A program made the translations under genes and the position numbers. A model generated the notes under the pieces. It searched no databases. It was not told the origin of the DNA and saw only the letters and a program-made list of their open reading frames with translations. A stretch of DNA of 64,000 nucleotides from Anaerolineae bacterium (GTDB taxonomy: Bacteria; Chloroflexota; Anaerolineae; 4572-78; J111), in contig JAJVIM010000018.1 in the NCBI GenBank assembly GCA_022071955.1, positions 55,548 through 119,547 on the forward strand, read 5' to 3'. This document shows positions 45,201 to 54,554 of the stretch, one piece after another (the stretch's first letter is position 1; each line of letters begins with the position of its first letter).

Positions 45201-45631
45201 ATCGTCCCGCTCAGGATTCATCCTTCAGCGTTCATCCTTCATCATTGGCCGCGTCGCCGCTGCAAAACCCCATCACCACCTTCGTTAAACGGCAAACCGG
45301 CACCACCGTCGGCTCAATGAGCAAAAGCGGCGTGTATGAACGGGGCCGGGTTTATCTGGACACCTCCCATAAAGCCCGCAGTTCCTATTTTGACGGCGTA
45401 CCGGAAGAGGTGTGGAACTTCCAGATCGGCGGCTATCAGGTCTGCCACAAATGGCTGTACGATCGGCGCGGCAGCGGCGGCGAACCGGGCCGCACCCTCA
45501 CCCCGGAAGACATCGCGCACTACCAGCGCGTAGTGGTCTCGCTCAGTGAGACGATCCGCCTCATGGCGGAAATCGACGCGGTGATTGAGGAGTTCGGCGG
45601 CTGGCCGCTGGTGGGAAGCATAAAAGAATAA
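42275..45631 (+). CDS. type ISP/IIG-like restriction-modification DNA methylase
   Basis: 1118 residues. The N-terminal 340 residues have no assigned domain here. The N6-adenine methylase core follows: VFYTPDPVVSYIV (about 362), AdoMet motif I ILDPATGTGTFLA (about 405) and catalytic NPPYANFG (about 522). A long target-recognition region fills the C-terminal half. Fused nuclease activity is not evident, so cleavage probably depends on the PLD-helicase. Bases from about 43690 to 44840 are AT-rich with different codon use, while both ends are GC-rich; this suggests replacement of the catalytic-motif and recognition segment. A TTCATC repeat fragment has been absorbed in frame near residues 980-990 (SSFSVHPSSL). 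Confidence 0.88.
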   Translation: MTDAQHLRRLTTFPALVDYLRDELDWPIETEDADEITFEYEPDELGIDPSYAVKIKSIRQIRPLVDGQPWGVFFIEFESKRLPVVVLRRILQKFVQSSRSSDPNRPVWALDDLLFISALGEVSNRGISFAHFRQSDGSQAELRTFSWDSRETHFYYLQNFNLAQLRWPDDNKQNPAVWREQWRQAFPTPHRYVITKSQELAREMAHHAAVVRALVAEVYRLELSSGPLHQLFKSFKEVLLHDLTPATFADMVAQTVAYGLFSAATQSAEELDYAHLVELIPGTNPFLKELLAELTGSGGLDLEELGVDQLVELLRRTDMSAIVHDFGRQTGAGREDPVVHFYELFLSEYDKEQKVQRGVFYTPDPVVSYIVRSVDYLLREEFGLPDGLADTTINPETGQPWVQILDPATGTGTFLARVIDQIEQTVKAKPGADWNDYVTRHLLPRLNGFELLMAPYAVAHMKLGLKLKQTGYNFASNERLQVYLGNTLSDPAKPLPGSDFLSKESNQIVQTKQNRPITVVIGNPPYANFGRMNTGDWVSELIHYWKPANERKWNPDDFMKFMRFAQWKIENSGQGILAFVTNHTFVDGITHRKMRETLMTTFDKIYILNLHGNSRKGEMSPDGTSDENVFDIQQGVAIGIFIKNSDRMPSSTVYHADLWGLRGRKYDYLQNYDVNSGDFLKITPQSPNYMFYQRDLSTSDEYRNFVQIQGIWQNSNTGVQTKQDVLFVDIDFDNLSERMKDTIQNIKKNPVGISKKYSLSNSSGWNVSKLYNLNFDKKKIVTLLYKPFNNRYIFYDVQALGRARASTMEHMLRPNVGLLTTRQVTRLPFNHVFVTSTIIEEKTASHDRTTKLFPLYLYTTPETTRGTLFATQTTTREPNLAPAFIRDITTRLGLKFIKDGRGNLTTTLGPEDIFHYAYAVFHSPTYRSRYAEFLKIDFPRLPLTTDVELFRQLGQLGADLVALHLLEDDYAAASWNRPAQDSSFSVHPSSLAASPLQNPITTFVKRQTGTTVGSMSKSGVYERGRVYLDTSHKARSSYFDGVPEEVWNFQIGGYQVCHKWLYDRRGSGGEPGRTLTPEDIAHYQRVVVSLSETIRLMAEIDAVIEEFGGWPLVGSIKE
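45220..45246. repeat. TTCATC-type repeat fragment inside the methylase gene (copy 3)
   Basis: TTCATCCTTCAGCGTTCATC and the following CTTCATCATT match the right half of the repeats at 41764 and 42193. It is translated as part of the methylase. A left-half-like GATGAAGG copy lies just after the stop codon (45633-45657). Confidence 0.7.
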
Positions 45632-45764
45632 TGATGAAGGCGGAAGGATGAAGGATGAAATAGACTCAAGGCCGGGGCACAATTGCCGAACATTAAAGGC
45701 AGTGACTGATTGGTAACAGTTTCAAGATCAATTTATTGTCGTAATTTGTAGCCGTGAGGTTATT

Positions 45765-46193
45765 ATGCGCATTATCAAACTGAGCACTCTGGAACCCAAT
45801 TTTGAGACATTGGCCACTACGGCCTATTACTTTGAGTGCCGGCTGCCGGAAGAATTCAACCGGCGCTTTCGGATGACGGCCGGCCGGATGCGGGCCGGCT
45901 CACCGCGCAGCGGTGAAATGCTCGTTTTTTCCCGCGCCGGGCACATTCACTACGTGGCTCAGGCCGCCAGCACGCGGCAGGACAACGATGATGAATGGCA
46001 GGACGAACTCCCCTATTTTGTTGAAGTTGACCCCGCCTCAATCCGCGCGGTTAATTTGAGCCTGCACGAACTGGAGCGCCGGGTTCACACCGAAACCGGC
46101 ATTACCAAATCCATTGTGCAGTCGCAAGGCTGGCCAGAAGTCAATGCCCCGGCATTCGAGGCCAGCTTGTGGGAGGAACTCACCGCAGGTTAA
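45765..46193 (+). CDS. hypothetical protein
   Basis: 142 residues, not recognised. GAGG six bases before ATG 45765 supports the start. The sequence is soluble and mixed alpha/beta: an N-terminal strand (MRIIKLSTLEP), a Gly/Arg-rich central part (TAGRMRAGSPRSGEMLVFSR) and an acidic C-terminal helix region with NLSLHELERRVHTETGITKS. It is GC-rich like the methylase upstream and unlike the AT-rich giant gene downstream, so it probably belongs to the restriction module. It ends about 200 bases before the giant ATPase, and no terminator is obvious in between. Confidence 0.65.
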   Translation: MRIIKLSTLEPNFETLATTAYYFECRLPEEFNRRFRMTAGRMRAGSPRSGEMLVFSRAGHIHYVAQAASTRQDNDDEWQDELPYFVEVDPASIRAVNLSLHELERRVHTETGITKSIVQSQGWPEVNAPAFEASLWEELTAG

Positions 46194-46396
46194 CCGCAGA
46201 GTACCATATTCAAAAAACGGATAAAAGAAGCGTAACTCGATGACACCCAGAAAATTGCTTACACTCAAAGGTTTTAGCATCAATGACAAAACGTTTGGGG
46301 GCTTCTTGTTCGAACTTCTTCTCAAATAAACAGAACTGGTAAGCTCTCAATCTATTTATTACCTCTAACCCGATCAACAATCTCTACTACTCGAGG

Positions 46397-49300
46397 ATGG
46401 AAATGAGCGAAGAATCTATAATTTTACCGCTATTGTCAATCAACCGTTTAATGAACCCGGATTATAAAGAAAAAATCATTCGGGTGGCGCTTAAGTATGC
46501 AAAGGAGAATCGGCGTGAGTCCAAACCCCTGGATAACGCATTGCGCCACAATATTAGGATCAAAGGGAGTTACAGATCGCCAACTATAGCACCTATGATT
46601 GTCCTGTTCGATGCTACAATGATGGGTTTTTATAAATGCAATGACATTGTTGCAGCCGTTCTATCGCTCTGGATGAAGACTCAACCGGAATTATACCAGC
46701 AAGTCAGCGAGTTATTACAGCACCATGGGATTACACCTAATGAAATAACCCCACGAACACAAAATTTTGATCGGGTAACAAACGTTTTACCGTTTGTAAA
46801 AGAATTAAAAAAGCACCTGATGATTTATTTGGACAGCCATCCTGAAGTAGATCGAGATAATTTTCAATTGATGTACTATTGCATACGAGGTCAAATATTT
46901 GATCCTGATGATTGCGATGACATTGTACAGCCAATCCTGGCGGAGATAAACGGAGAAAAAAGCATGACTATCTGGGAATCATGGTTAACAGAACTGGAAG
47001 AACTGGCCCCGGACGCCCCCGAATGGCAAAAAATCGAGGATTTTATCCTGGCAGTTCAGGGCATTGCTCAGCGAAAAACCAAGGCCCGACTGGGTTATGA
47101 AGAGTTGCAAATCGCGCTTGATAACTTTCAGGCGGCGTCTGGCGACAAATGGGCCCCGTATTTTGGACTAGAAGATATCCATCTGTGGGAAGCCTCCAGT
47201 TTGCCAGTTTCAAATGTCGAGCCAGCCTTAGAAGGATTGACAACGCTGAATGATTTGATTGCCAATTATGCAGAATTGGAAGCGCAGAAACCTACAACTG
47301 CGGCCGAACGGCGCGTCCGGCACCAAAGGTTGGAAGAATTAGAATTCAACCTCAACGAAACATATCGCGAATTACACCAGTTGTTCATGAATAGCATAAT
47401 CACTGAAAAATCATCAACACCGCCGGTTGTGTCCAACTCCGAAGAAGATGTTACTGAAACAGATGACGATGCAGAACCTGAACCTGAACCAGAACCAGAA
47501 GCTACATTAAATATAGAAAGTACTCCAGTTAGTGATGAAGCTGATGAGTTGCTGGTGCAAGAGGAAAACCAATTAATTGACCGTGAGGAGCAGACAGAAC
47601 CAGATGAGCTACCGGAAAACCTTGTAAGACAAGAAGAAGAGATAGAATTGTTGGCTGGCACTACAGAAGTTTCGGAGGAAGCATCGTTAGCAGCAACAGG
47701 GGCTGTTGAAAATATCATTGAGGCTGATTCCGCGGGGCGCAAGATAGAAGAGTCACCTGCCGGCCCCGACGATAAACCATCACGTCAGATTTTGTTAACT
47801 ACAATTGACGAAACGGAGCTACTGCCACCACCTGTCGTAGTTTTGGATGACTCTTCCCCTGACGACGAGTTCCTATGGCAATTGGTTGAAAAAAACGATA
47901 TTGCCGGGGCTTACTGGTTTAGCCGTGCGTTGGCTGAGCAGAAAACTGAAGCAATCATCCCGGATTGGTTATTAGCGGCTCTTTACGGAGCGCGCCATCT
48001 TGAAAATTATCCTAGCGTTGTCCTGAAAGATTTGGCCGAAATTGCCTACGGTGAGCATGACTTAAAAAGTATGCCACTCTCGCATCAGATATTAGGGTTA
48101 GCAGCCGCATTGTATCCCACATTAACCGCTCCTGAAAGTAATATGGTGGGATGGGTAAGCTCAATCAAAGACTCTGATACTTTGCATCAGTATTCTGGCT
48201 TAAACCAGTTGTTGTCTGAAATTGAGGATTTTGTAAGTCATGTTGGGCCGGTATATCCGGAGTTGGTTACAGGTGCTCTCACCCAGGAAGAACGTGATAA
48301 ACAACTCGAGAATCTCAGTAAAGAAGTTCATCATTGGCTGGAAGAGGCAAAGACACGACTAACCAGTTACGCTCGTGCAACATTTGTCTGGCGGTATTTG
48401 GCAACGCATAAGCACGGCACAATTGTTGAATTTTTACAGCCCATAATAGATGACGAACAGGAGAGCGTTGATAAAGTAAAAGAATTAACCAATCAGTGGC
48501 GCAGCCGGTCATATGTAATTTCGCGCATAGATGAAGTTGACCATGAGTTGTCGGGACGCCGCCGTTCCGCAATTGAAGCTACCGCGCGTGAGCAGATAAT
48601 TCGAAATGTGACAGAAGCCTGCCAATTAGCCGAAAAATGGTGCCGGCATTTGGAACGTGAGCGAAAACTACAGAAAGAAGGTAGTTGGTTAACTGGCAAA
48701 GTACAGAGCTTTGCCCATCAGCTTGAGCAGCATTTAAAGAACGTAGCGGGAGATGTAGATCAAATATCAAAGCGTAATCATGAACTATCTGGATGTGTTG
48801 CTGCTGGCACTCAATTACGCCAAACATTGAATCAGATTCGCCAGCTATTCCGAATACCAGTAGTTGGAGAAATCCTTCCTCCCTACGGATACGTTTTAGA
48901 AGCCGACAATTTATATACAACGCTATCCCGACGATTACTGTGGTTTCCTGATTGTCGGCTGGCAGATGATGGCCAACCATTGCCAAATGAATTGATTGTT
49001 CTGCCCCAAAAGTTTCGACGACAGGGACAAGTTGTGACCGCCACCTCGTTAGCGATGCAGTGGTTAGAACAAGAAGATTATCGGTTTATTGATCCGCTTA
49101 TCAATATGGTCCCAACAATAGAGCAAAAGTTAACTCTGGACCAAGAAGCGGCTGAGCGCCATAACCTGTCGCGCCGCAAACTCGAAAATTTCATTATTCA
49201 GGCTCAAAATGAGGTTGAACAAAATGTTGTTGACGGCGTGATTTACGCTGAAGACAGAGCCAAACTACAATCACAGATCGAAGAAGTCAATAGCGTTCTA

Positions 49301-52300
49301 GTAGTGACGGAAAATTTTAGACCGCATCATGATCGGCTTCAAAACATTCAATCTCAACTCTCCGCTGCACGCCAGGATAGGCTAGAACAACAACAAAAAA
49401 TTTGGATTGATAATAAAAGGCGGCTCAGCGAATCGCAATTAATTTCAGAGGATGACAAAAACGAAATTGTTAATGCGATCGAACAAGCCATCGAGAGGCA
49501 AAACATCCGTGTTTTGGATGAATATCTAGCCGAGCTTCGGAATAGTCTTGACCGTGGTGCCCGTCTTGACATCACGCTGTATCGGAAATCAGTACGGAGA
49601 GAGAACAAACTGTCAATCTATTTGAACGAACTAAATGAACTGTTGAGATATATGGATAGTCCTCGAAACAGTTTACCGCAGATTATTGATGATATTCGGG
49701 ACAAAAAGGGGGCCTTTAGAGAATTAAAGCTTTTGCGATTGCCAGAAAAACGGTATCAAGAGATTACGGCGGCTCTTGAGAGTTGGCGTCAACTCAAATC
49801 GCGACGCCAAGCGTATATGCCTGAAAATCAAACCAGACATATTGCCGAACTACTATCGTACCTTGGATTTAAGTTACTCCGCCCTGGGGGCAGTGGAATT
49901 TATATTAAACAGCGATTTGATGACGATGTTACGTATTGGCAGGCTGAAATGACTGCCTCTGGATTATCCCCCCTGCCACAATTTGGTTCAGAAAGACAGG
50001 AAACTTACCATATTGTTTGTATTTGGGAACGACCGGGTTTTGAAGCAATTGGAGGCGCGTTACGGAGCTTGAATGTTCACAATCAACCATTGCTGGTACT
50101 TTATTTTGGTCGGTTGGGTCGACGCCATCGGGAGGACCTGATCAATTTTTCCCGAGGTGAGCCTCGCCACACAGTAGCTGTGCTTGACGAAACATTGCTT
50201 TTATTTCTTGCACGTGAATACGACGTAAGGTTGAAGGCTTTCTTTGAATGCGCCTTACCTTTCACAGTGGCAAATCCATACCGTCCTTTTGCCGCTGGCA
50301 CAGTTCCCCCAGAAGTATTTGTAGGTCGTAGTGAAGAAGTGAGTGCCCTTCAACAGATGCACGGACCGTGTATCATTTACGGTGGTCGTCAATTAGGAAA
50401 ATCGGCCCTATTGAAACAGGTTTACCGGGAATTTCATGCACCAGAGCGTAGCCAATATGTTCTTTTGCAAGATATAAAATTACTGGGTGATCCAGCAGGC
50501 CAGGATATTGATGCAATTTGGCGGCGACTGCGTGATGGCTTAATTGAATTAGGACTCATTAAACGCACGGCTTCAGAACGACCAGAACTCCTACAGGAGA
50601 AAATCAAAACGTTTGTCCAAGATGATCCGCAGTTTAGGCTATTAGTATTGTTTGATGAGGCCGATAAATTTCTACGAGCAGACTCTGAACGCAATTTCCA
50701 GGTTGTTAGCCAACTCAAGGAAATTATGGACATTACTAATAGGCGATTTAAGGTGGTTTTCGCTGGCTTACACAATGTGCAACGATATCAAGGCATTGCT
50801 AATCAGCCGTTGGCGCATATGGGTAAACCCCTTCCAATTGGTCCGTTGGAACCCAAGGCAGCTGTAGAATTGATAGAAGATCGTTTGTCACCTTTAGGGC
50901 TACACCTTCAGGATCGGTCACTAATTCTGACTATTCTTTCTTATACTAACTATCATTCTGGATTAGTGCAGCTCTTCTGTCATGAATTAGTTGAATATCT
51001 TTATCGACAACCAGTACAAGGTTTGCCACCGTATAATATAACTCGGAACGATATTGAAGAAGTTTATCGAAATCCGGATGTACGTAGCGAAATTCGCAAG
51101 AGATTTGAGTGGACATTGGATCTGGATAAGCACTATAAAGTCATAGCTCTGACTATGATTGCGGACCAATTGTCAATACGAGATAGTTACTCCAAAGTGT
51201 ACACTGAGAAAACCCTCCGCGAATTGGCTGAAGTAGGTTGGCCCGCTGCCTTTAAAGACGTGAAACGCGACCAATTCAGAGGTTATCTGGACGAGATGAA
51301 GGGGTTGGGGTTGATTTCTGCATCTTCGGATTTTGAATACAGGTTGCGTAGCCCCAATTTGGTGCGGCTGATGGGAACCGAGGAAGAAATTTATGATACT
51401 CTTCAAGAAATAAGCAATCAACCCCCAGAGATTGAATTTGATATCGACAGCCACCATGCTTTGGTCGATCCGGCAGCTTATGTTTATGGGCCACTCACAT
51501 TTGCTCAGGAACGCTTAATAAAAGCCTCTACATCTGGTGTTACGCTTGTTTTTGGTTCGCCAGCAGCTGGATTACATCATCTGCGTACAGCAACCAGAAA
51601 CTTTGTTCCAGAAAATATCGGCGAGACTCGAGCACAATGGGCTTCAATTGATCTGGCTTCTAACACCGGTCCAGCGCTAACCAATTGGCTCGAGAAATTC
51701 ATTGATGATCACAAAGACTATGAGCAATTAATTTTGTTTCGGGATATCCGCGGTAATGCTGCTGATTTACTTGAACAGGTGGAGTCAGCACTTAAGATTT
51801 GCGCTCGCTATCAACGCCGAAAGAATTGGTGGTTGCGTATTATCTTTAGCTTTAATGTTCAAGCTGGCGGGAGCTGGTTTCAGATTCCCTTACAAAAGCG
51901 AAATGAAATTGAAAACCGGGTTGATGTCACGATGATACCGCTTAACCGCTGGAATGTTACCGGTATCCAACAGCGACTTAGCCAGCATAGCCACGAAATT
52001 CTTTCTTCAAAAGAAACTGCTCAGTTGGTATTGGATGCTACTGGTGGATGGTACCAATTACTAGACCAATTTATGGAGTGGTGTACTGGTCATACTGATC
52101 CACAACCGGTCGCAGAAAAATTTTCCGAGTTCAAGAATAACACTGAAATTGGTCATGCATTTTTGAAAGAATTTGTGCAGAGTTTTTCGCCTGTTGCACA
52201 GCCGATCTGGCAGATATACAAGGCAGTTGCATACAATCCTCTTGCCGACAGGGATATTCCATTGGACGTGCTAATTGACCTCGAATGGTTTAAAGATACC

Positions 52301-52429
52301 AATTTGTCTCGGGAACAGATTGTTAATGCGTTGGAATATTTGGAGCGGTTAGATCTGGTCGAGCGTTCTGGGGATGAGTTCACTGCTGAAGAGATCGCCA
52401 AACACATACTAAGGGCAGAACTTCTGTGA
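46397..52429 (+). CDS. giant STAND/AAA ATPase, 2010 residues, candidate conflict-system sensor
   Basis: The protein has a helical N-terminal region (1-345), an acidic low-complexity linker (about 352-480, Glu/Pro-rich) and a long helical and coiled-coil middle (480-1180). A domain at about 1180-1300 ends in FTVANPYRPFAAGTVPPEVF. The ATPase follows, with VFVGRSEEVSAL, Walker A GGRQLGKSALLK (about 1329) and Walker B LLVLFDEADKFL (about 1416). Winged-helix segments come next, then a second, P-loop-less ATPase-like domain (about 1700-1900, GSPAAGLHHL), then a C-terminal winged-helix tail. I do not recognise a named family for the whole. The stop codon overlaps the next start by four bases (ATGA), so it works with that protein. 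The gene is AT-rich compared with the backbone. Confidence 0.7.
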   Translation: MEMSEESIILPLLSINRLMNPDYKEKIIRVALKYAKENRRESKPLDNALRHNIRIKGSYRSPTIAPMIVLFDATMMGFYKCNDIVAAVLSLWMKTQPELYQQVSELLQHHGITPNEITPRTQNFDRVTNVLPFVKELKKHLMIYLDSHPEVDRDNFQLMYYCIRGQIFDPDDCDDIVQPILAEINGEKSMTIWESWLTELEELAPDAPEWQKIEDFILAVQGIAQRKTKARLGYEELQIALDNFQAASGDKWAPYFGLEDIHLWEASSLPVSNVEPALEGLTTLNDLIANYAELEAQKPTTAAERRVRHQRLEELEFNLNETYRELHQLFMNSIITEKSSTPPVVSNSEEDVTETDDDAEPEPEPEPEATLNIESTPVSDEADELLVQEENQLIDREEQTEPDELPENLVRQEEEIELLAGTTEVSEEASLAATGAVENIIEADSAGRKIEESPAGPDDKPSRQILLTTIDETELLPPPVVVLDDSSPDDEFLWQLVEKNDIAGAYWFSRALAEQKTEAIIPDWLLAALYGARHLENYPSVVLKDLAEIAYGEHDLKSMPLSHQILGLAAALYPTLTAPESNMVGWVSSIKDSDTLHQYSGLNQLLSEIEDFVSHVGPVYPELVTGALTQEERDKQLENLSKEVHHWLEEAKTRLTSYARATFVWRYLATHKHGTIVEFLQPIIDDEQESVDKVKELTNQWRSRSYVISRIDEVDHELSGRRRSAIEATAREQIIRNVTEACQLAEKWCRHLERERKLQKEGSWLTGKVQSFAHQLEQHLKNVAGDVDQISKRNHELSGCVAAGTQLRQTLNQIRQLFRIPVVGEILPPYGYVLEADNLYTTLSRRLLWFPDCRLADDGQPLPNELIVLPQKFRRQGQVVTATSLAMQWLEQEDYRFIDPLINMVPTIEQKLTLDQEAAERHNLSRRKLENFIIQAQNEVEQNVVDGVIYAEDRAKLQSQIEEVNSVLVVTENFRPHHDRLQNIQSQLSAARQDRLEQQQKIWIDNKRRLSESQLISEDDKNEIVNAIEQAIERQNIRVLDEYLAELRNSLDRGARLDITLYRKSVRRENKLSIYLNELNELLRYMDSPRNSLPQIIDDIRDKKGAFRELKLLRLPEKRYQEITAALESWRQLKSRRQAYMPENQTRHIAELLSYLGFKLLRPGGSGIYIKQRFDDDVTYWQAEMTASGLSPLPQFGSERQETYHIVCIWERPGFEAIGGALRSLNVHNQPLLVLYFGRLGRRHREDLINFSRGEPRHTVAVLDETLLLFLAREYDVRLKAFFECALPFTVANPYRPFAAGTVPPEVFVGRSEEVSALQQMHGPCIIYGGRQLGKSALLKQVYREFHAPERSQYVLLQDIKLLGDPAGQDIDAIWRRLRDGLIELGLIKRTASERPELLQEKIKTFVQDDPQFRLLVLFDEADKFLRADSERNFQVVSQLKEIMDITNRRFKVVFAGLHNVQRYQGIANQPLAHMGKPLPIGPLEPKAAVELIEDRLSPLGLHLQDRSLILTILSYTNYHSGLVQLFCHELVEYLYRQPVQGLPPYNITRNDIEEVYRNPDVRSEIRKRFEWTLDLDKHYKVIALTMIADQLSIRDSYSKVYTEKTLRELAEVGWPAAFKDVKRDQFRGYLDEMKGLGLISASSDFEYRLRSPNLVRLMGTEEEIYDTLQEISNQPPEIEFDIDSHHALVDPAAYVYGPLTFAQERLIKASTSGVTLVFGSPAAGLHHLRTATRNFVPENIGETRAQWASIDLASNTGPALTNWLEKFIDDHKDYEQLILFRDIRGNAADLLEQVESALKICARYQRRKNWWLRIIFSFNVQAGGSWFQIPLQKRNEIENRVDVTMIPLNRWNVTGIQQRLSQHSHEILSSKETAQLVLDATGGWYQLLDQFMEWCTGHTDPQPVAEKFSEFKNNTEIGHAFLKEFVQSFSPVAQPIWQIYKAVAYNPLADRDIPLDVLIDLEWFKDTNLSREQIVNALEYLERLDLVERSGDEFTAEEIAKHILRAELL

Positions 52430-53661
52430 ACACCAACCTGCTTGGCACCACCAGCGTTCGAGTTTTGCTTGAGGAAATAGTTGACGATTTTGAACAAGGA
52501 CGCAGCGTGGTATTACTTATTCCTGCAAATCAATCACATGAATTCATTCATGGAGCGTTGTCTGACCTTATTCGGCAAAAGAACTTTAGACTCGGTCAAA
52601 TAATACAGCCTGATAAAACAGAACCACTTTCTGCTCTGCTTGATACTTGGAAAATTTCTCCGGTACCAACGTCGCTCAATGAATTGATCTGTCACACAGA
52701 TTGTCCAGAAATCACTTTGCTTGATGGTCGGCAACTTGCCACAGAACCGATACAAAGTTGGCTGCGTTTTGTAGAAAGATGGTCTGATCAAGTACGTCAA
52801 CTTGATGGAATAGAGCGATCCTTATGCTTATGCGTCAATGCTGAAATGATTCCGAAACCGCCAACTTCTGATGTTAAACTGAGCGTACGCTGGTGGTGGC
52901 GAACGTCATCAGCCTTGGAAACCCAACTGTATTGTCGCGGCCGAAATATGAATCATACACCCCTTGCTATTTGGCGAGAGTATCTTTTACCGTCAATCGT
53001 AGCTGGTGATCTGTCATTGATCGATCCTCTTTGGGACATCATCGTCCAACCGATAGATGCAACTACTCACCAGTTGCGTCACATCGGGCAGTCACGCGGT
53101 TGGACAATTCATTGTCCAACTTGGAAACATATTTTGAGTAAAGCTTCACCGCAAAAATTGGCGTTTTTCACGGAGAATTCCCCTCCTCCACGCTGGCGGC
53201 CCCTTTGGGATAATGGTGCGTTATGTTTTACTCCAGAGTATGGATTAGAGATCCATCCCGCGGCCATAGCTCTGTTAGATCGTCATCCCGACCTGGAACA
53301 ACGTATTTGGCGGGGTCAGGCCGCACTGCTGTTGCCATTTTTAGATAGCATTCGTTTAGACCTTTGCCGTCGATTAACTCAGCGATTCAGTCCAACTTGG
53401 GCGCTATCGTGGGCGCAACCGGCTGACTATCAAGAACTTGAACGCGTAAAAAAATCGGTTTTTGCTGTGCAATGGGGGCATATGGTGAAGGCTCTCTATA
53501 ATGCCTCACACAACTATCAGTTGCGCCAAGAGAAACAACTTGCGACTGTTGCTCAGAAAATACGCAACGAATTGGCGCACTACCGCCCTATATGTTTTGC
53601 TGATTTTACTACTTTGTGGGAAATGCGTGCTGCGTTTGAACAAAAGGGGACCACGGTTTAG
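52426..53661 (+). CDS. partner protein with C-terminal RX4H (HEPN-like) motif, candidate RNase effector
   Basis: 411 residues, coupled by a four-base overlap to the giant ATPase. The N-terminal 180 residues look like a degenerate ATPase fold: a strand-loop start SVVLLIPANQSHE without Walker A, then LCLCVNAEMI. The last 60 residues are helical and contain QKIRNELAHYRPI. R-N-x-x-A-H is the RX4H active-site motif of HEPN ribonucleases found in many toxin and abortive-infection systems. On that basis I propose the ATPase as sensor and this protein as effector. The rest of the sequence is not recognised; the HEPN call rests on one motif in a helical context. Confidence 0.6.
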   Translation: MNTNLLGTTSVRVLLEEIVDDFEQGRSVVLLIPANQSHEFIHGALSDLIRQKNFRLGQIIQPDKTEPLSALLDTWKISPVPTSLNELICHTDCPEITLLDGRQLATEPIQSWLRFVERWSDQVRQLDGIERSLCLCVNAEMIPKPPTSDVKLSVRWWWRTSSALETQLYCRGRNMNHTPLAIWREYLLPSIVAGDLSLIDPLWDIIVQPIDATTHQLRHIGQSRGWTIHCPTWKHILSKASPQKLAFFTENSPPPRWRPLWDNGALCFTPEYGLEIHPAAIALLDRHPDLEQRIWRGQAALLLPFLDSIRLDLCRRLTQRFSPTWALSWAQPADYQELERVKKSVFAVQWGHMVKALYNASHNYQLRQEKQLATVAQKIRNELAHYRPICFADFTTLWEMRAAFEQKGTTV

Positions 53662-53906
53662 GGAATTAACTTGCATTCGAAATAGTTCCAGTCGGAACCA
53701 AAAAATTCAGTGGCTACCTTCCATTGACAGTCAAATGAGGCGGAACATCTCCTATCGTCACCTAGCGGACGACGCTTTAGAGTGATTGTTATGTTTGATT
53801 AGCTATTGTACCGTAGCCACTTTGGTTCCATAAACATAACAATACCCCCGACATCCAGCAATATAATCACACCGCTGCTACTCACAAATGGAGGGAGGCC
53901 AACCGC

Positions 53907-54554
53907 ATGCTTAATCCCCGGCAATTTCTGATCAAACTGACCGAGAATCTGAATATCTTGCAAGAACGTGAGGCCCGCTATGCCGGCAACGCTCCGCTCG
54001 ATTTGCTCAACCAGATTGATGACCACAAAACGGCCATCGCCCTGACCGAACAGGCCATCGCCGGCCAACTGCCCCCTGAGGCGTGGTGGGGGCAGCTCGA
54101 ACCGCTGCTGCTACCCTTTTGGCAGGGGTTGAGCCAGAGCGTGCTGGCCGTGCTGCTGGAAACAATCACAGGACAGACGGCAATCTCCGCACCAGCTCAA
54201 TCACTGAATGAAATAACGGTGACACACTTGCAGCAATCACCCAAAGGGACAATGTTGATAGAGGGCTTTACCGCTGACCCTACCACTTGGGAAAAACCGG
54301 TGGCTAAAGAATTGACCGAATCCTTCAAAATTGATCCCGAGTTGACCGCACAGGTGCATAAATTGCTGGGCCAAATAGAAATCGCCGGCGTCAACAAACC
54401 AGGGACAACCTATCAGGCCACTATCCACGGCAGTGGCAGCATTGCCCAGGGCAAGGGGGCTAGCGCCGCCACGGCCACAGGTAGCGGTATTGCCGTTGGC
54501 GGTTCGGTAAAGGGCGCCATCAACTTGGAGCGGAGGAGCAAAGACGATGAGTGA
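53907..54554 (+). CDS. effector-associated-domain-like adaptor preceding a NACHT gene
   Basis: 215 residues. The N-terminal 75 are an all-helical module (NLNILQEREARYAGNAPLDL, then LLNQIDDHKTAIALTEQAIA) of a type I associate with Chloroflexota NACHT and caspase-like proteins, probably an adaptor domain. The middle is unassigned. Near the C-terminus is a Gly/Ala-rich stretch, GSGSIAQGKGASAATATGSG, that resembles segments in the next gene and in the gene at 57703. It overlaps the NACHT gene by eight bases. GGAGG lies about 12 bases before the ATG. It may link the NACHT ATPase to an effector. Confidence 0.65.
   Translation: MLNPRQFLIKLTENLNILQEREARYAGNAPLDLLNQIDDHKTAIALTEQAIAGQLPPEAWWGQLEPLLLPFWQGLSQSVLAVLLETITGQTAISAPAQSLNEITVTHLQQSPKGTMLIEGFTADPTTWEKPVAKELTESFKIDPELTAQVHKLLGQIEIAGVNKPGTTYQATIHGSGSIAQGKGASAATATGSGIAVGGSVKGAINLERRSKDDE

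Noticed and set aside
46240..46329. 29-codon frame ahead of the giant ATPase
   Set aside because: Too short, no ribosome binding site, no similarity noticed.
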